From assembly GCF_015711605.1 (NCBI RefSeq), contig NZ_JABTEZ010000005.1:796328-860327 (forward strand): a DNA stretch of 64,000 bases, in the 5' to 3' direction. The notes beneath the pieces are model-generated. The model saw nothing but the letters and a program-made list of their open reading frames with translations. It had not been told where the DNA came from and did not search any database. Both the position numbers and the translations under genes were made by a program. Positions within the stretch are counted from its first letter, which is position 1, and every line of letters starts with the position of its first letter. This DNA comes from Planomonospora sp. ID67723 (GTDB taxonomy: Bacteria; Actinomycetota; Actinomycetes; Streptosporangiales; Streptosporangiaceae). Shown piece by piece: positions 44,733-52,043 of this stretch.

Positions 44733-45479
44733 TCATCGGGACGCTTCGGCGCGCGCCGCCTGGACGGCGGGACGAGGTCCCTCGGCAGCCGGATACTGCG
44801 GGTAGCCGTAGCCGATGACGTCGGAGACGGGACGGACGCGCCGCTCGACCCTGCCGTTGTCGGTGTTCCCCTCGACCGTGGTGATCGTGCCGTCGCCGTT
44901 GTCCCGCTTCACCAGGCCCACGTGATCGATCTTGTATATGCCGTCGTCGTCGTCCGCGTCGAGGTCGAAGTAGACGACGGCGCCGGGCCTGGCGGCCTCG
45001 CCCCAGCGTCCGTTGTCCTGGAACCAGCCGGCCCAGGCGACGGCGTAGGCGTCCGCGCCGAAGGTGGAGCGCAGCCCGACCTGCTCGCCGACCCAGGAGA
45101 CGAACATCGCGCACCAGGGGGCGTCGGTGTACTTCGCCATGACCCCGCCGTCGCGCGCCAGAGTCTCCTGGGCCCGTTGCGAGGCCATGTACCAGGCGTG
45201 GAACTTGGTACCGCCGCCGCTGGAGTTCTCCGTGACGCCGATCTGGGTCTCGGCGACCCTCAGCACATCCGCCGTGGTCATCACCGCCGTCCGGAACGGT
45301 TTCCCGGCCGATGCCGCCGGATCCCCCGGGCGGGATGGCGCGACTGCGGCCTCCCCGGAACCGTCGGGCAGGAAGGCGGGGGCGCCGACGGGGATCGCGC
45401 ACACGGCGAGGGCCACGCCGGCGGCGGCGCGCGCCAGGTGGGAGGGGAGAAGCGGACAGGGAACGCGGTGCTCGGTCAT
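44733..45479 (-). CDS. Secreted CHAP-domain peptidoglycan amidase/endopeptidase
   Basis: A 248-aa protein. An N-terminal hydrophobic signal-like segment (~14-36), a short linker and a CHAP domain (~65-215) with the catalytic Cys in APWCAMFVSW (~123), the His in IDHVGLV (~186) and the polar third residue in VEGNTDNG (~203-205) are visible. CHAP enzymes cut amide bonds in peptidoglycan and act in growth or cell separation. ATG 45479 has GGAGGAG 8 nt upstream. A second cell-wall enzyme gene follows upstream on the same strand. Confidence 0.88.
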   Translation of the reverse strand: MTEHRVPCPLLPSHLARAAAGVALAVCAIPVGAPAFLPDGSGEAAVAPSRPGDPAASAGKPFRTAVMTTADVLRVAETQIGVTENSSGGGTKFHAWYMASQRAQETLARDGGVMAKYTDAPWCAMFVSWVGEQVGLRSTFGADAYAVAWAGWFQDNGRWGEAARPGAVVYFDLDADDDDGIYKIDHVGLVKRDNGDGTITTVEGNTDNGRVERRVRPVSDVIGYGYPQYPAAEGPRPAVQAARAEASR

Positions 45480-45626
45480 GGTGGGGTCTCCTCCATGTCG
45501 CTTACGGGCGCCGTCCTGCAGGCTATATGCCCCTCTTTCTGACCGTATGTCTGATTCATCGGCCAGTTTAACACCGGGCGGAGACGGGGGAAGATCGCCT
45601 TTACGGCGCCGGTACGGCCCCGGCGA

Positions 45627-46601
45627 TCAGAGCATCGAGATGTGCACGTGGTCGTAGTGGTTGGCGGTGACGCCGCCGCGGTCGGACATGAAGCGCCAGC
45701 CCGAACCGTGGTTGATGCGCTGACGCCAGATCACGTATTTGACCCCCAGCTTGTTCCTGTTCTTGACGGCCCAGGCGGCGATCTCGTCGCCGAGCTTCGT
45801 CCCGGCCGCCGAGGGCATCGCGCCGCCGGAGCTCATCATGAAGTCGCAGGCGCGGCCGAGCGGGTGCTCGCCGAAGGTGTCGTAGCGGTAGCAGCCGACG
45901 ACGTGGGTCAGATCGAAGCGCCGCTTGATGATCTCCCGCATGTTCCGGGTCCGGTCGGTGATGTTGTCGACCCCGTTGGGCAACTGCGGGATCCAGCTGC
46001 CGTCGGAGCGGCGGCCCGAGCCCAGAGGGATGAGCTGGTCGAGCTTCTTCTTGATGTCCTTGATCAGCTTCTCGGCGTCCCGGCGCCGGTCCTCGACCTC
46101 TTCGGTCTCGTCGCGGATCTCGTCGATGAGCTTGCCGGCCCTGGCCGCGGCCTGCTCCCGGCGCTCCCGGCTCCGGGCGAAGCCCTCCAGGTAGGCGCTC
46201 TGCTGGGCGGTGAGCTGCTCCATCACGGCCGCGCCGCTCATGTCGCCGGAGAACAGCAGCATGGGGGGTAGGGCGCCGGAGTTGCTCTGGTAGCCGAGCT
46301 GGACGATGGAGTCGACCTCGCGCTTGGCCTCGGTGTAGGTCGCCTCCGCCTTGCGGAGGTTCTCCTTGGCGACGCTCTCGGCCTTCTGCGCCTTCTTGAG
46401 GGACTCGCGCTTGGCCGCGTACTCCTCGATGAGCGCGTCGATCTTCTTGTGAAGCTTGGCCAGGTCCTTGCGGAGCTCGGCCTCGGTGGGCTTGGGCGCC
46501 GCGCTGCCCGCGGTGGGCAGGGTGAGGGTGAATCCTATGGCCGAGACCAGGCAGGCGCTGACGACCGCATGCCGACGGAACGTGGGGGACAGCGCCGCCA
46601 C
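45627..46601 (-). CDS. Secreted coiled-coil protein with M15-like peptidase domain
   Basis: A 324-aa protein with a signal peptide (VSACLVSAIGFTLTLPTAGSA, ~14-34), a long coiled coil (~40-200) like those of RipA/CwlO-type hydrolases, and a C-terminal domain with H-x6-D (FGEHPLGRACDFM, ~246-253) and H-x-H (NHYDHVHISM, near the end). This is the zinc-ligand pattern of M15 D-Ala-D-Ala carboxypeptidases/endopeptidases. It probably trims peptidoglycan outside the cell. The GTG at 46601 has GGAG 5 nt upstream and lies 14 nt after a c-di-AMP riboswitch, which matches the known association of this element with wall hydrolases. Confidence 0.88.
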   Translation of the reverse strand: MAALSPTFRRHAVVSACLVSAIGFTLTLPTAGSAAPKPTEAELRKDLAKLHKKIDALIEEYAAKRESLKKAQKAESVAKENLRKAEATYTEAKREVDSIVQLGYQSNSGALPPMLLFSGDMSGAAVMEQLTAQQSAYLEGFARSRERREQAAARAGKLIDEIRDETEEVEDRRRDAEKLIKDIKKKLDQLIPLGSGRRSDGSWIPQLPNGVDNITDRTRNMREIIKRRFDLTHVVGCYRYDTFGEHPLGRACDFMMSSGGAMPSAAGTKLGDEIAAWAVKNRNKLGVKYVIWRQRINHGSGWRFMSDRGGVTANHYDHVHISML

Positions 46602-46614
46602 GAACTCTCCTCTC

Positions 46615-46740
46615 CTTCTGCCGGCCGGGTTAGCTGACGGGTTCGGGCCGGAGCAGCCCTTCCACCGGAGTGGTTCACCCCAATTGCGGTGGTTCCCCGA
46701 CTCTCGGGCGAGGCGCCCGAGATTAGGCATATCTGCTGAT
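46615..46740 (-). promoter_or_regulatory. c-di-AMP (ydaO/yuaA) riboswitch
   Basis: Read on the minus strand, the leader has the conserved ydaO blocks in order: a CTCGGGCG..CGCCCGAG hairpin (46704-46722), TCGGGGAACC, AATTGGGGTGAA, a variable stem, CCCGAACCCGTCAGCTAACC and the closing CGGC. The spacing and nucleotide blocks match actinobacterial ydaO elements that I know. It ends about 14 nt before the ribosome site and GTG of the coiled-coil M15-like gene. TACTAT (46759-46764, minus strand) is a plausible -10 element. Binding of c-di-AMP is expected to switch expression off. Confidence 0.9.
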
Positions 46741-46831
46741 GAAGCCGATGCGTGAAGGATAGTAGTGGTAAAGCAGTGGTCATGCGACTCCAAGCCGATA
46801 CAAAGCAGTGATCGACTTGTGACAAAAATGA

Positions 46832-47911
46832 TCAGCTTGTCGTGACGGAGCGCAGGAGCCGCGCCGCCTCCTCCGGCAGGACGTCGTTCACGAAGGCCCC
46901 CATGGCCGACTCCGACCCGGCGAGGTACTTCAGCTTGTCCGCGGCCCGCCGGATGCTGAACAACTCCAGGTGCGTGTAGGACAGGTCCCTGCCGACGGTG
47001 ACCGGAGCCTGGTGCCAGGCCGCGACGTACGGCATCGCCACGCCGAACAACCCGTCCAGCCGGCGCAGGACGTCGGTGTAGAGAGGGCCGAAGGCCGCCC
47101 GCTCGGCCGGCTTCAGCCCGCCCAGGTCGGCCACCTGGCGGTGCGGGTAGAGGTGCACCTCGTACGGCCAGCGGGCCGCGGCGGGGACGAAGGCCGTCCA
47201 GTGCTCGTTGGCGGCGACCACCCGCACGCCCGCCTCGCGCTCGGCGGCCAGCACGTCGGCGAACAGGTTGCGCCCGGTCCTGTCGCGGTGGCGCTCGGCG
47301 GCGCCGAGTGTGAGCCTGGTGCGCGGGGTCACGTACGGGTAGGCGTAGATCTGACCGTGCGGATGGGGCAGCGTGATGCCGATCTCGGCGCCCCGGTTCT
47401 CGAAGCAGAACACCTGCTCCACCCCCGGGATCGCCGACAGTTCCGCCGTGCGGTCGATCCAGGCCTCCATGACCAGCTCGACACGGCCGGCAGAGAGCGC
47501 GGAGAAGGAGGAGTCGTGGTCGGAGGTGAAGCAGACCACCTCGCAGCGGCCCGCGCCCGGGCGGACCTCGCTCAACCCCCCCACCTGCCCGTACTCGCCG
47601 AACGTGGCGGAGAACGCCGGGAAGCGGTTCTCGAAGACGACCACGTCGTAGTCGGATGAGGGAATCTCGCTGAGCCGGCCGGGACCGGAGGGGCACAGCG
47701 GGCACTCCGCGGCCGACGGCAGGAAGGTCCGGCCCTGCCGGTGCCCGGCGATCGCGACCCACTCCTCGGTGAGCGGGTCGTAGCGCAGTTCGGAGGCGTC
47801 CGGGCGGGGCGGCAGCTCGCGTGCGTCGATCGCGCCGCGGTCCGCGTCGTCGCGCCGGTCGAAGTAGATCAGCTCCCGGCCGTCGGCCAGGCGGGTCACC
47901 GTCCGCTTCAC
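46832..47911 (-). CDS. galT: Galactose-1-phosphate uridylyltransferase
   Basis: A 359-aa GalT of the Leloir pathway, moving UMP from UDP-glucose to galactose-1-phosphate. The zinc-type CPLCP segment, the substrate loop FENRFPAFS and the catalytic HPHGQIYAYP (~180) are all present, and the C-terminus AAWHQAP..LHLELF-like segment follows. The GTG start at 47911 overlaps the stop of the DeoR gene by 4 bp, so the two are translated together. No galK or galE is in the window. Longer frames upstream overlap deoR and are rejected. Confidence 0.94.
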   Translation of the reverse strand: MKRTVTRLADGRELIYFDRRDDADRGAIDARELPPRPDASELRYDPLTEEWVAIAGHRQGRTFLPSAAECPLCPSGPGRLSEIPSSDYDVVVFENRFPAFSATFGEYGQVGGLSEVRPGAGRCEVVCFTSDHDSSFSALSAGRVELVMEAWIDRTAELSAIPGVEQVFCFENRGAEIGITLPHPHGQIYAYPYVTPRTRLTLGAAERHRDRTGRNLFADVLAAEREAGVRVVAANEHWTAFVPAAARWPYEVHLYPHRQVADLGGLKPAERAAFGPLYTDVLRRLDGLFGVAMPYVAAWHQAPVTVGRDLSYTHLELFSIRRAADKLKYLAGSESAMGAFVNDVLPEEAARLLRSVTTS

Positions 47912-48708
47912 CGTTCCGCCACCTGGCCCTCCGGCTGGGGTGTGACGATGATCAGCTCGCCCGCCTGGGCGGAGAGCTCCTCGCGGGCCTCCTCCGGCAG
48001 GCCGGAGTCGCTGATCACGACGTGGGCCTCGGACAGGGCGGCGATGGTGCTGATCCCGACGGTGTCCCACTTGCTGTGGTCGGCGGGGACGACCAGGCGG
48101 TGGGCGGAGGCGACCAGCTCTCGGTTGGTCTCGGCCTCCAGGAGGTTGGGGGTGGTGAATCCGGCGCGGGCGCTCATCCCGTGCACGCCGAGGAAGAGGG
48201 TGTCCACGTGGAGCCCCCGGATCGCCGCCACGGCGACCGGGCCGACCAGCGCGTCGGAGGGGGTGCGCACGCCGCCGGTCAGCACGACCGTGCGGTCGGC
48301 GCGGGGGGAGCGGTGGAAGACGTCGGCGATCCGGATCGAGTTGGTGATGACCGTCAGCTCGGGCACGTCGACGACGAGGTGGGCCAGGGTCCAGGTCGTG
48401 GTCCCGGCGGAGAGCGCGATGGCCGTGCCGGGCCGGACGAGCAGGGCGGCCTGCCGGGCGATCGCCTCCTTCTCCGGCTGCTGGCGGGCCGACTTGGCGG
48501 CGAACCCGGGCTCCTCGGTCGAGCCGGGCCCGGCGGCGGTGGCGCCGCCGTGGACCTTCTCCAGCAGGCCGCGCTCGGAGAGGACCTCCAGATCCCGGCG
48601 GATCGTCATGTCGGAGACGCCGAGCTCGCGGACGAGGTCGGCGACCCGCACCCCGCCGCTGCTGCGCACCCGCTCCAGAATCGCCTGCTGCCGCTGTTGG
48701 GCCAGCAT
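47908..48708 (-). CDS. DeoR family transcriptional repressor (sugar-type)
   Basis: A 266-aa DeoR/GlpR-type regulator. The N-terminal winged helix (MLAQQRQQAILERVRSSGG, then VRVADLVRELGVSDMTIRRDL) is complete. The C-terminal DeoRC sugar-phosphate domain shows TITNS-like VITNSIRIAD, GGVRTPSDALVGP and DHSKWDTVG. It is coupled to galT, so galactose-1-phosphate or a related sugar phosphate is the likely inducer (inference). ATG 48708 has GAGGGG upstream. A 10-bp perfect inverted repeat in the upstream region is the likely operator for autorepression and control of galT. Confidence 0.92.
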   Translation of the reverse strand: MLAQQRQQAILERVRSSGGVRVADLVRELGVSDMTIRRDLEVLSERGLLEKVHGGATAAGPGSTEEPGFAAKSARQQPEKEAIARQAALLVRPGTAIALSAGTTTWTLAHLVVDVPELTVITNSIRIADVFHRSPRADRTVVLTGGVRTPSDALVGPVAVAAIRGLHVDTLFLGVHGMSARAGFTTPNLLEAETNRELVASAHRLVVPADHSKWDTVGISTIAALSEAHVVISDSGLPEEAREELSAQAGELIIVTPQPEGQVAER

Positions 48709-48721
48709 TCATCCACCCCTC

Positions 48722-48776
48722 AATCAAACATCTTCCTCCAAAATAACACAAATCATGGCCGGATCCATGTTTGATT
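48722..48776 (-). promoter_or_regulatory. Candidate DeoR operator (AATCAAACAT / ATGTTTGATT)
   Basis: AATCAAACAT (48722-48731) and ATGTTTGATT (48767-48776) are perfect 10-bp inverted repeats 35 bp apart, inside an unusually AT-rich promoter region. TGTTTGATT-type half sites are typical of DeoR/GlpR-family operators. The spacing would allow two dimers or a loop across the promoter. Confidence 0.65.
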
Positions 48777-48791
48777 TTGCGAGTTAGCTGC

Positions 48792-49394
48792 TCACAGCCG
48801 CTCAAGCTCTCCCTGGATGTTGGTCCGGGCCGTCGTCTCCCACGCCTCTCCGCCTACCCGGAAGATCGCCGGAAGGTCGAGCAGTGAGCGCAGCACCGCC
48901 GTCCGCCCGGCCCGGAAGGCGTCCTCCGGGACGAAGGCGTACTCCTCGCGCACCGCCGCCGCGTAGGCCGCGTAGACCTCCGGCGGGGATGCCAGGATCG
49001 CCAGGTCCGCGTCGCACAGCACGGCCCCGTCCGCGTCGCCGGGCTCGGGATCGTGGGTGACGGTGAGCCTGACCAGCCGGGCCACCGTGGCCACCTCCGC
49101 GGGGGCGAGGCCCGTTCCGGGCAGTGCCCGCTCGGCCATCCAGGCGCTGCGCTCCTCGTTGTCGCCGCGTCCGGGGTCGTAGACGGCGTCGTGGAACCAG
49201 GCGGCGAGCCGTACGAGATCGGGGTTGCGGGCGTGCGGGACCAGCGTGTCGACGTGGGTGAGCACCGCCTCCAGGTGGGCGGTCGTGTGGTACCTGCGAT
49301 GCGGCTCGGCGTACCGGGCGATCAGGTCGCGGCCGAGCTCCTCGGCGTGCGGGCCGGTCAGCGCCCGCCAGCGGTCAATCAGCTCCATGCTCAT
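48792..49394 (-). CDS. HD-domain metal-dependent hydrolase-like protein
   Basis: A 200-aa helical protein with the HD-superfamily pattern: RYHTTAHLEAVLTHV (~35-48), then WFHDAVYD with the H-D pair (~68-69), and LCDADLAILASPPE supplying a later Asp. It resembles predicted phosphohydrolases of unknown substrate in actinobacteria. ATG 49394 lies 7 nt after TAAGCT (49402-49407, minus strand), the same leaderless arrangement as ettA; the next in-frame ATG is 49388. It is monocistronic, with deoR starting further downstream on the same strand. Confidence 0.87.
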   Translation of the reverse strand: MSMELIDRWRALTGPHAEELGRDLIARYAEPHRRYHTTAHLEAVLTHVDTLVPHARNPDLVRLAAWFHDAVYDPGRGDNEERSAWMAERALPGTGLAPAEVATVARLVRLTVTHDPEPGDADGAVLCDADLAILASPPEVYAAYAAAVREEYAFVPEDAFRAGRTAVLRSLLDLPAIFRVGGEAWETTARTNIQGELERL

Positions 49395-49501
49395 GTCCCG
49401 GAGCTTAGAGGGGCGACGGCCCACGTTTTGGGCCTTGTACGGCATGCGTTCCGGGGGGACGGTGAAATCCTGAACCCGGTGGACGAAAAGGGCGGTCGAG
49501 C

Positions 49502-49579
49502 ATGGCACGGCGAGCACGCAAGGCCCGGGCACGCAAGAAGCGCAAGGCCAACCACGGCAAGCGTCCTGCGGCCCGGTAA
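49502..49579 (+). CDS. Ribosomal miniprotein bL37 (25 aa)
   Basis: A 25-codon frame encoding a very basic peptide, MARRARKARARKKRKANHG followed by KRPAAR. The pattern K-K-R-x-x-K-A-N-H-G-K-R-P matches the actinobacterial 50S protein bL37 described in mycobacterial ribosomes (~24 aa). AAAGGGCGG precedes the ATG. It is too short for routine gene calling. Upstream and downstream genes are on the other strand, so it has its own promoter. Confidence 0.8.
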   Translation: MARRARKARARKKRKANHGKRPAAR

Positions 49580-49590
49580 CGCGCCGGGCG

Positions 49591-50160
49591 TCAGGCGTGG
49601 CGGCCCCAGGAGGCCAGCAGCCTGGCCTGGGCGTCGGGGGCGGCGGGCAGCGGCTGCTGCTCCCCGATGACGCCCGCCTGGCGGTAGCCGCCCTCGGCGC
49701 CGGCGAACCAGGCGGCGCAGGTCTCGACCAGCTCCGGGTCGAGCCGCTCGTCCGCGCCGATCGCGCGGGCCAGGTCCCAGGTGTGGATGAGGGCGTCGGC
49801 GAACAGTTCGGTGATGTACTCCGCACCGGGCACGTCGCCGAAGGACAGGTGCGTCACGCAGGTCAGGGCCCCGTCGGAACTGGCCGCGTGGACGGCGGCG
49901 GCGGCCGCGGCGTCGAACGCCTTGGGCGGGTCGTCGCCGAGCAGATCGCCGTCGAAGACGTCGCCGAGCTCGGCGACGGTCCGTCCGGCGAGCAGCTCGG
50001 GGGCCCACAGACTCTCGCCGACCATGTGGTTGACCAGGGCGCGGACGTCCCAGTCCACGCACGGTGTCGGATTCTCCCACTGCTCCGGTGCGATCTGGTG
50101 CACGAGAGCGCCGAAACCGTCCAGCGCGCGGCTGTAGGCCTCGCGGATGTCGATGATCAT
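49591..50160 (-). CDS. TIGR03086-like DinB/MDMPI-fold metal-binding protein
   Basis: A 189-aa protein of the mycothiol-related DinB/MDMPI fold. Metal-type motifs are seen in CVDWDVRALVNHMVGESLW (Asn/His helix) and ITELFADALIHTWDLARAIG (His helix). It matches the TIGR03086 subfamily pattern. Activity is probably a mycothiol-dependent reaction but is unassigned. ATG 50160 has GGGAGG 5 nt upstream. It is separate from the PP2C operon upstream. Confidence 0.85.
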   Translation of the reverse strand: MIIDIREAYSRALDGFGALVHQIAPEQWENPTPCVDWDVRALVNHMVGESLWAPELLAGRTVAELGDVFDGDLLGDDPPKAFDAAAAAAVHAASSDGALTCVTHLSFGDVPGAEYITELFADALIHTWDLARAIGADERLDPELVETCAAWFAGAEGGYRQAGVIGEQQPLPAAPDAQARLLASWGRHA

Positions 50161-50321
50161 GCTGCCCTCCCGAGTCGTCAGTTCGACCGTAACCCCTGGG
50201 CGGCCAGTAGTCATGGGACTTGTCGGGCATGACCGGACGGCTCGCGTCATACCTGGCGGCAGGACTCGTTCCATGGTCATCTCGGCCTGAACGGGCATCC
50301 GCGGTGCTCTGCGACGATCCG

Positions 50322-52043
50322 TCAGGGCAGGCTCTGCTCCACCCAGATGATCTTCCCCTCGGCCGTCGGGCGGAAGCCCCAGCGGCGGGCGACGTGGTTG
50401 ACCAGCCGGAGGCCGCGGCCGCTGTCGTCGCTGCCGGAGGTCTCCCGCAGGACCGGTGCCACGGGGGAGCGGTCGGCCACCTCGCAGACCAGCCGATGGC
50501 CACGGAGCAGGCGCAGCCCGACCGGGCCCTCGCCGTGCAGGATCGCGTTGGTGACCACCTCGCTGACCAGCAGCTCGGTGGTGTCGGCGATGGAGGTCAG
50601 ACCCCAGCCGGTGAGCGTGGCGCGGGCGAAGTGGCGGGCACGCCGCGCGGATCCGGTCTCCGCGGGCAGCGTGAGCTGCGCGACCTCCTCCGCGGAGAGC
50701 TCGCGCACCCGCGCCAGCAGGAGCGCGATGTCGTCGCGCTCGTGCCCCGGCCGCTGCGCGCCGATCGTGCGGTCGCAGACCTCCTCCAGATCGTCGTTCC
50801 GCTCCGCGAGCAGGCCGCGGAGCGCGTCGATGCCCTCGTCGATGTCGCGGTCGCGGCTCTCCACCAGGCCGTCGGTGTAGAAGGCGAGCACGGCGCCGGG
50901 CGGAAGGGTCAGCTCGACCGTCTCGGCGGGGGCGTCACCGATGCCGAGCGGCAGTCCGGAGGGCATCTCGACGAGCTCGGTCTCACCGCCCGGCCGGATG
51001 AGGATCGGTGGCACGTGCCCGGCCCGGGCGAGCGCGCAGCGCCGGGTGACCGGGTCATAGGTGGCGTAGACGCACGTCGCGATCTGGGTGGGGTCCAGGT
51101 CCTGGCTCATCCGGTTGAGCCGGAACAGCACCTCCCCGGGATCCAGGTCCAGGCCGGCGAGGGTCCGGGCGGCCGTGCGGAGCTGTCCCATCGTGGCGGC
51201 GGCCCTGATGCCGTGCCCCATCACGTCGCCGACCACCAGTGCGGCCCGGCAGCCCGGCAGCGGGATCACGTCGTACCAGTCGCCGCCCACGCCCGCCAGA
51301 TCGCTGGCCGGCAGGTAGCGCGAGGCGATCGACAGGCCCAGGGGCCGGTAGAGGTCGGCCGGGAGCAGGCTGCTCTGCAGGGTCAGCGCGGTGCGGCGCT
51401 CGTGGCCGTAGAGCCGCGCGTTGTCCAGGCAGACCGCGGTCCTGGCGGCCAGTTCCTCGCCGAGCGTCACGTCCTGCTCGTCGAAGGGCTCGCTCGACGG
51501 CTCGCGGGTGAAGACGACGAAGCCCAGCACCCGGCCGCGCGCCTTCAGCGGCACCACGAGGAAGGAGCTGTTCTCCAGCACCCTGGCCACCGAGTCGCGC
51601 TTCCAGAACCGGCCGATCTTGTCGGCGATGACGGCGTCCAGCCGGGGGTAGAGGATCGGCGTGCCGGTCGCCATGGAGGTGGCGTAGGGCGTCCACGCCT
51701 CGTAGACGACGACCTCGTCCACGGGGAACGCGGTGGCGTACTCACCCGGCGTGGAGGCCGCCACGCCCACCGCGATCCGCCGTACCAGCGCAGAGCCGTC
51801 GGTCGTGCGGGGCGGGAACTCGCCCTCGCTGACCAGCCGGTCCTGCACCAGGACGCCCGCCGCGTCGGCGAACTGCGGCACGGCGACCTCCATCAGCTCC
51901 CGGCCCGTCTCGAACAGGTCCAGGGTGCTGCCGATCCGCCTGCTCGCCGCGTTCAGCAGCGAGAGCCGCTCGTGAAGGGAGGCTGGGCTGCCCACCCGGG
52001 GCTCGCCCGATCCGGGGGACCTGGTGACGAAACGACGGTTCAT
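50322..52043 (-). CDS. GAF - PP2C (SpoIIE) phosphatase - HATPase multidomain regulator
   Basis: A 573-aa soluble regulator. A GAF sensor (~35-205; FETGRELMEVAVPQFADAAG, SSFLVVPLKARGRVLGFVVF) is followed by a SpoIIE PP2C domain (~215-430; GGDWYDVIPLPG, LVVGDVMGHGIRAAATMG, LAFYTDGLVESRDRDID, ERDDIALLLA) and a C-terminal HATPase of the RsbW/anti-sigma type (~450-573; ELLVSEVVTNAILHG, DDSGRGLRLVNHV). The phosphatase and kinase modules in one chain suggest a self-contained partner-switch node. ATG 52043 overlaps the upstream gene's stop (ATGA). Confidence 0.92.
   Translation of the reverse strand: MNRRFVTRSPGSGEPRVGSPASLHERLSLLNAASRRIGSTLDLFETGRELMEVAVPQFADAAGVLVQDRLVSEGEFPPRTTDGSALVRRIAVGVAASTPGEYATAFPVDEVVVYEAWTPYATSMATGTPILYPRLDAVIADKIGRFWKRDSVARVLENSSFLVVPLKARGRVLGFVVFTREPSSEPFDEQDVTLGEELAARTAVCLDNARLYGHERRTALTLQSSLLPADLYRPLGLSIASRYLPASDLAGVGGDWYDVIPLPGCRAALVVGDVMGHGIRAAATMGQLRTAARTLAGLDLDPGEVLFRLNRMSQDLDPTQIATCVYATYDPVTRRCALARAGHVPPILIRPGGETELVEMPSGLPLGIGDAPAETVELTLPPGAVLAFYTDGLVESRDRDIDEGIDALRGLLAERNDDLEEVCDRTIGAQRPGHERDDIALLLARVRELSAEEVAQLTLPAETGSARRARHFARATLTGWGLTSIADTTELLVSEVVTNAILHGEGPVGLRLLRGHRLVCEVADRSPVAPVLRETSGSDDSGRGLRLVNHVARRWGFRPTAEGKIIWVEQSLP

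Noticed and set aside
45480..45626. Possible c-di-AMP riboswitch upstream of the CHAP gene
   Set aside because: The 147-bp region lacks the conserved GGGGAACC, GGGGTGAA and CAGCTAACC blocks that are clear at 46615-46740.
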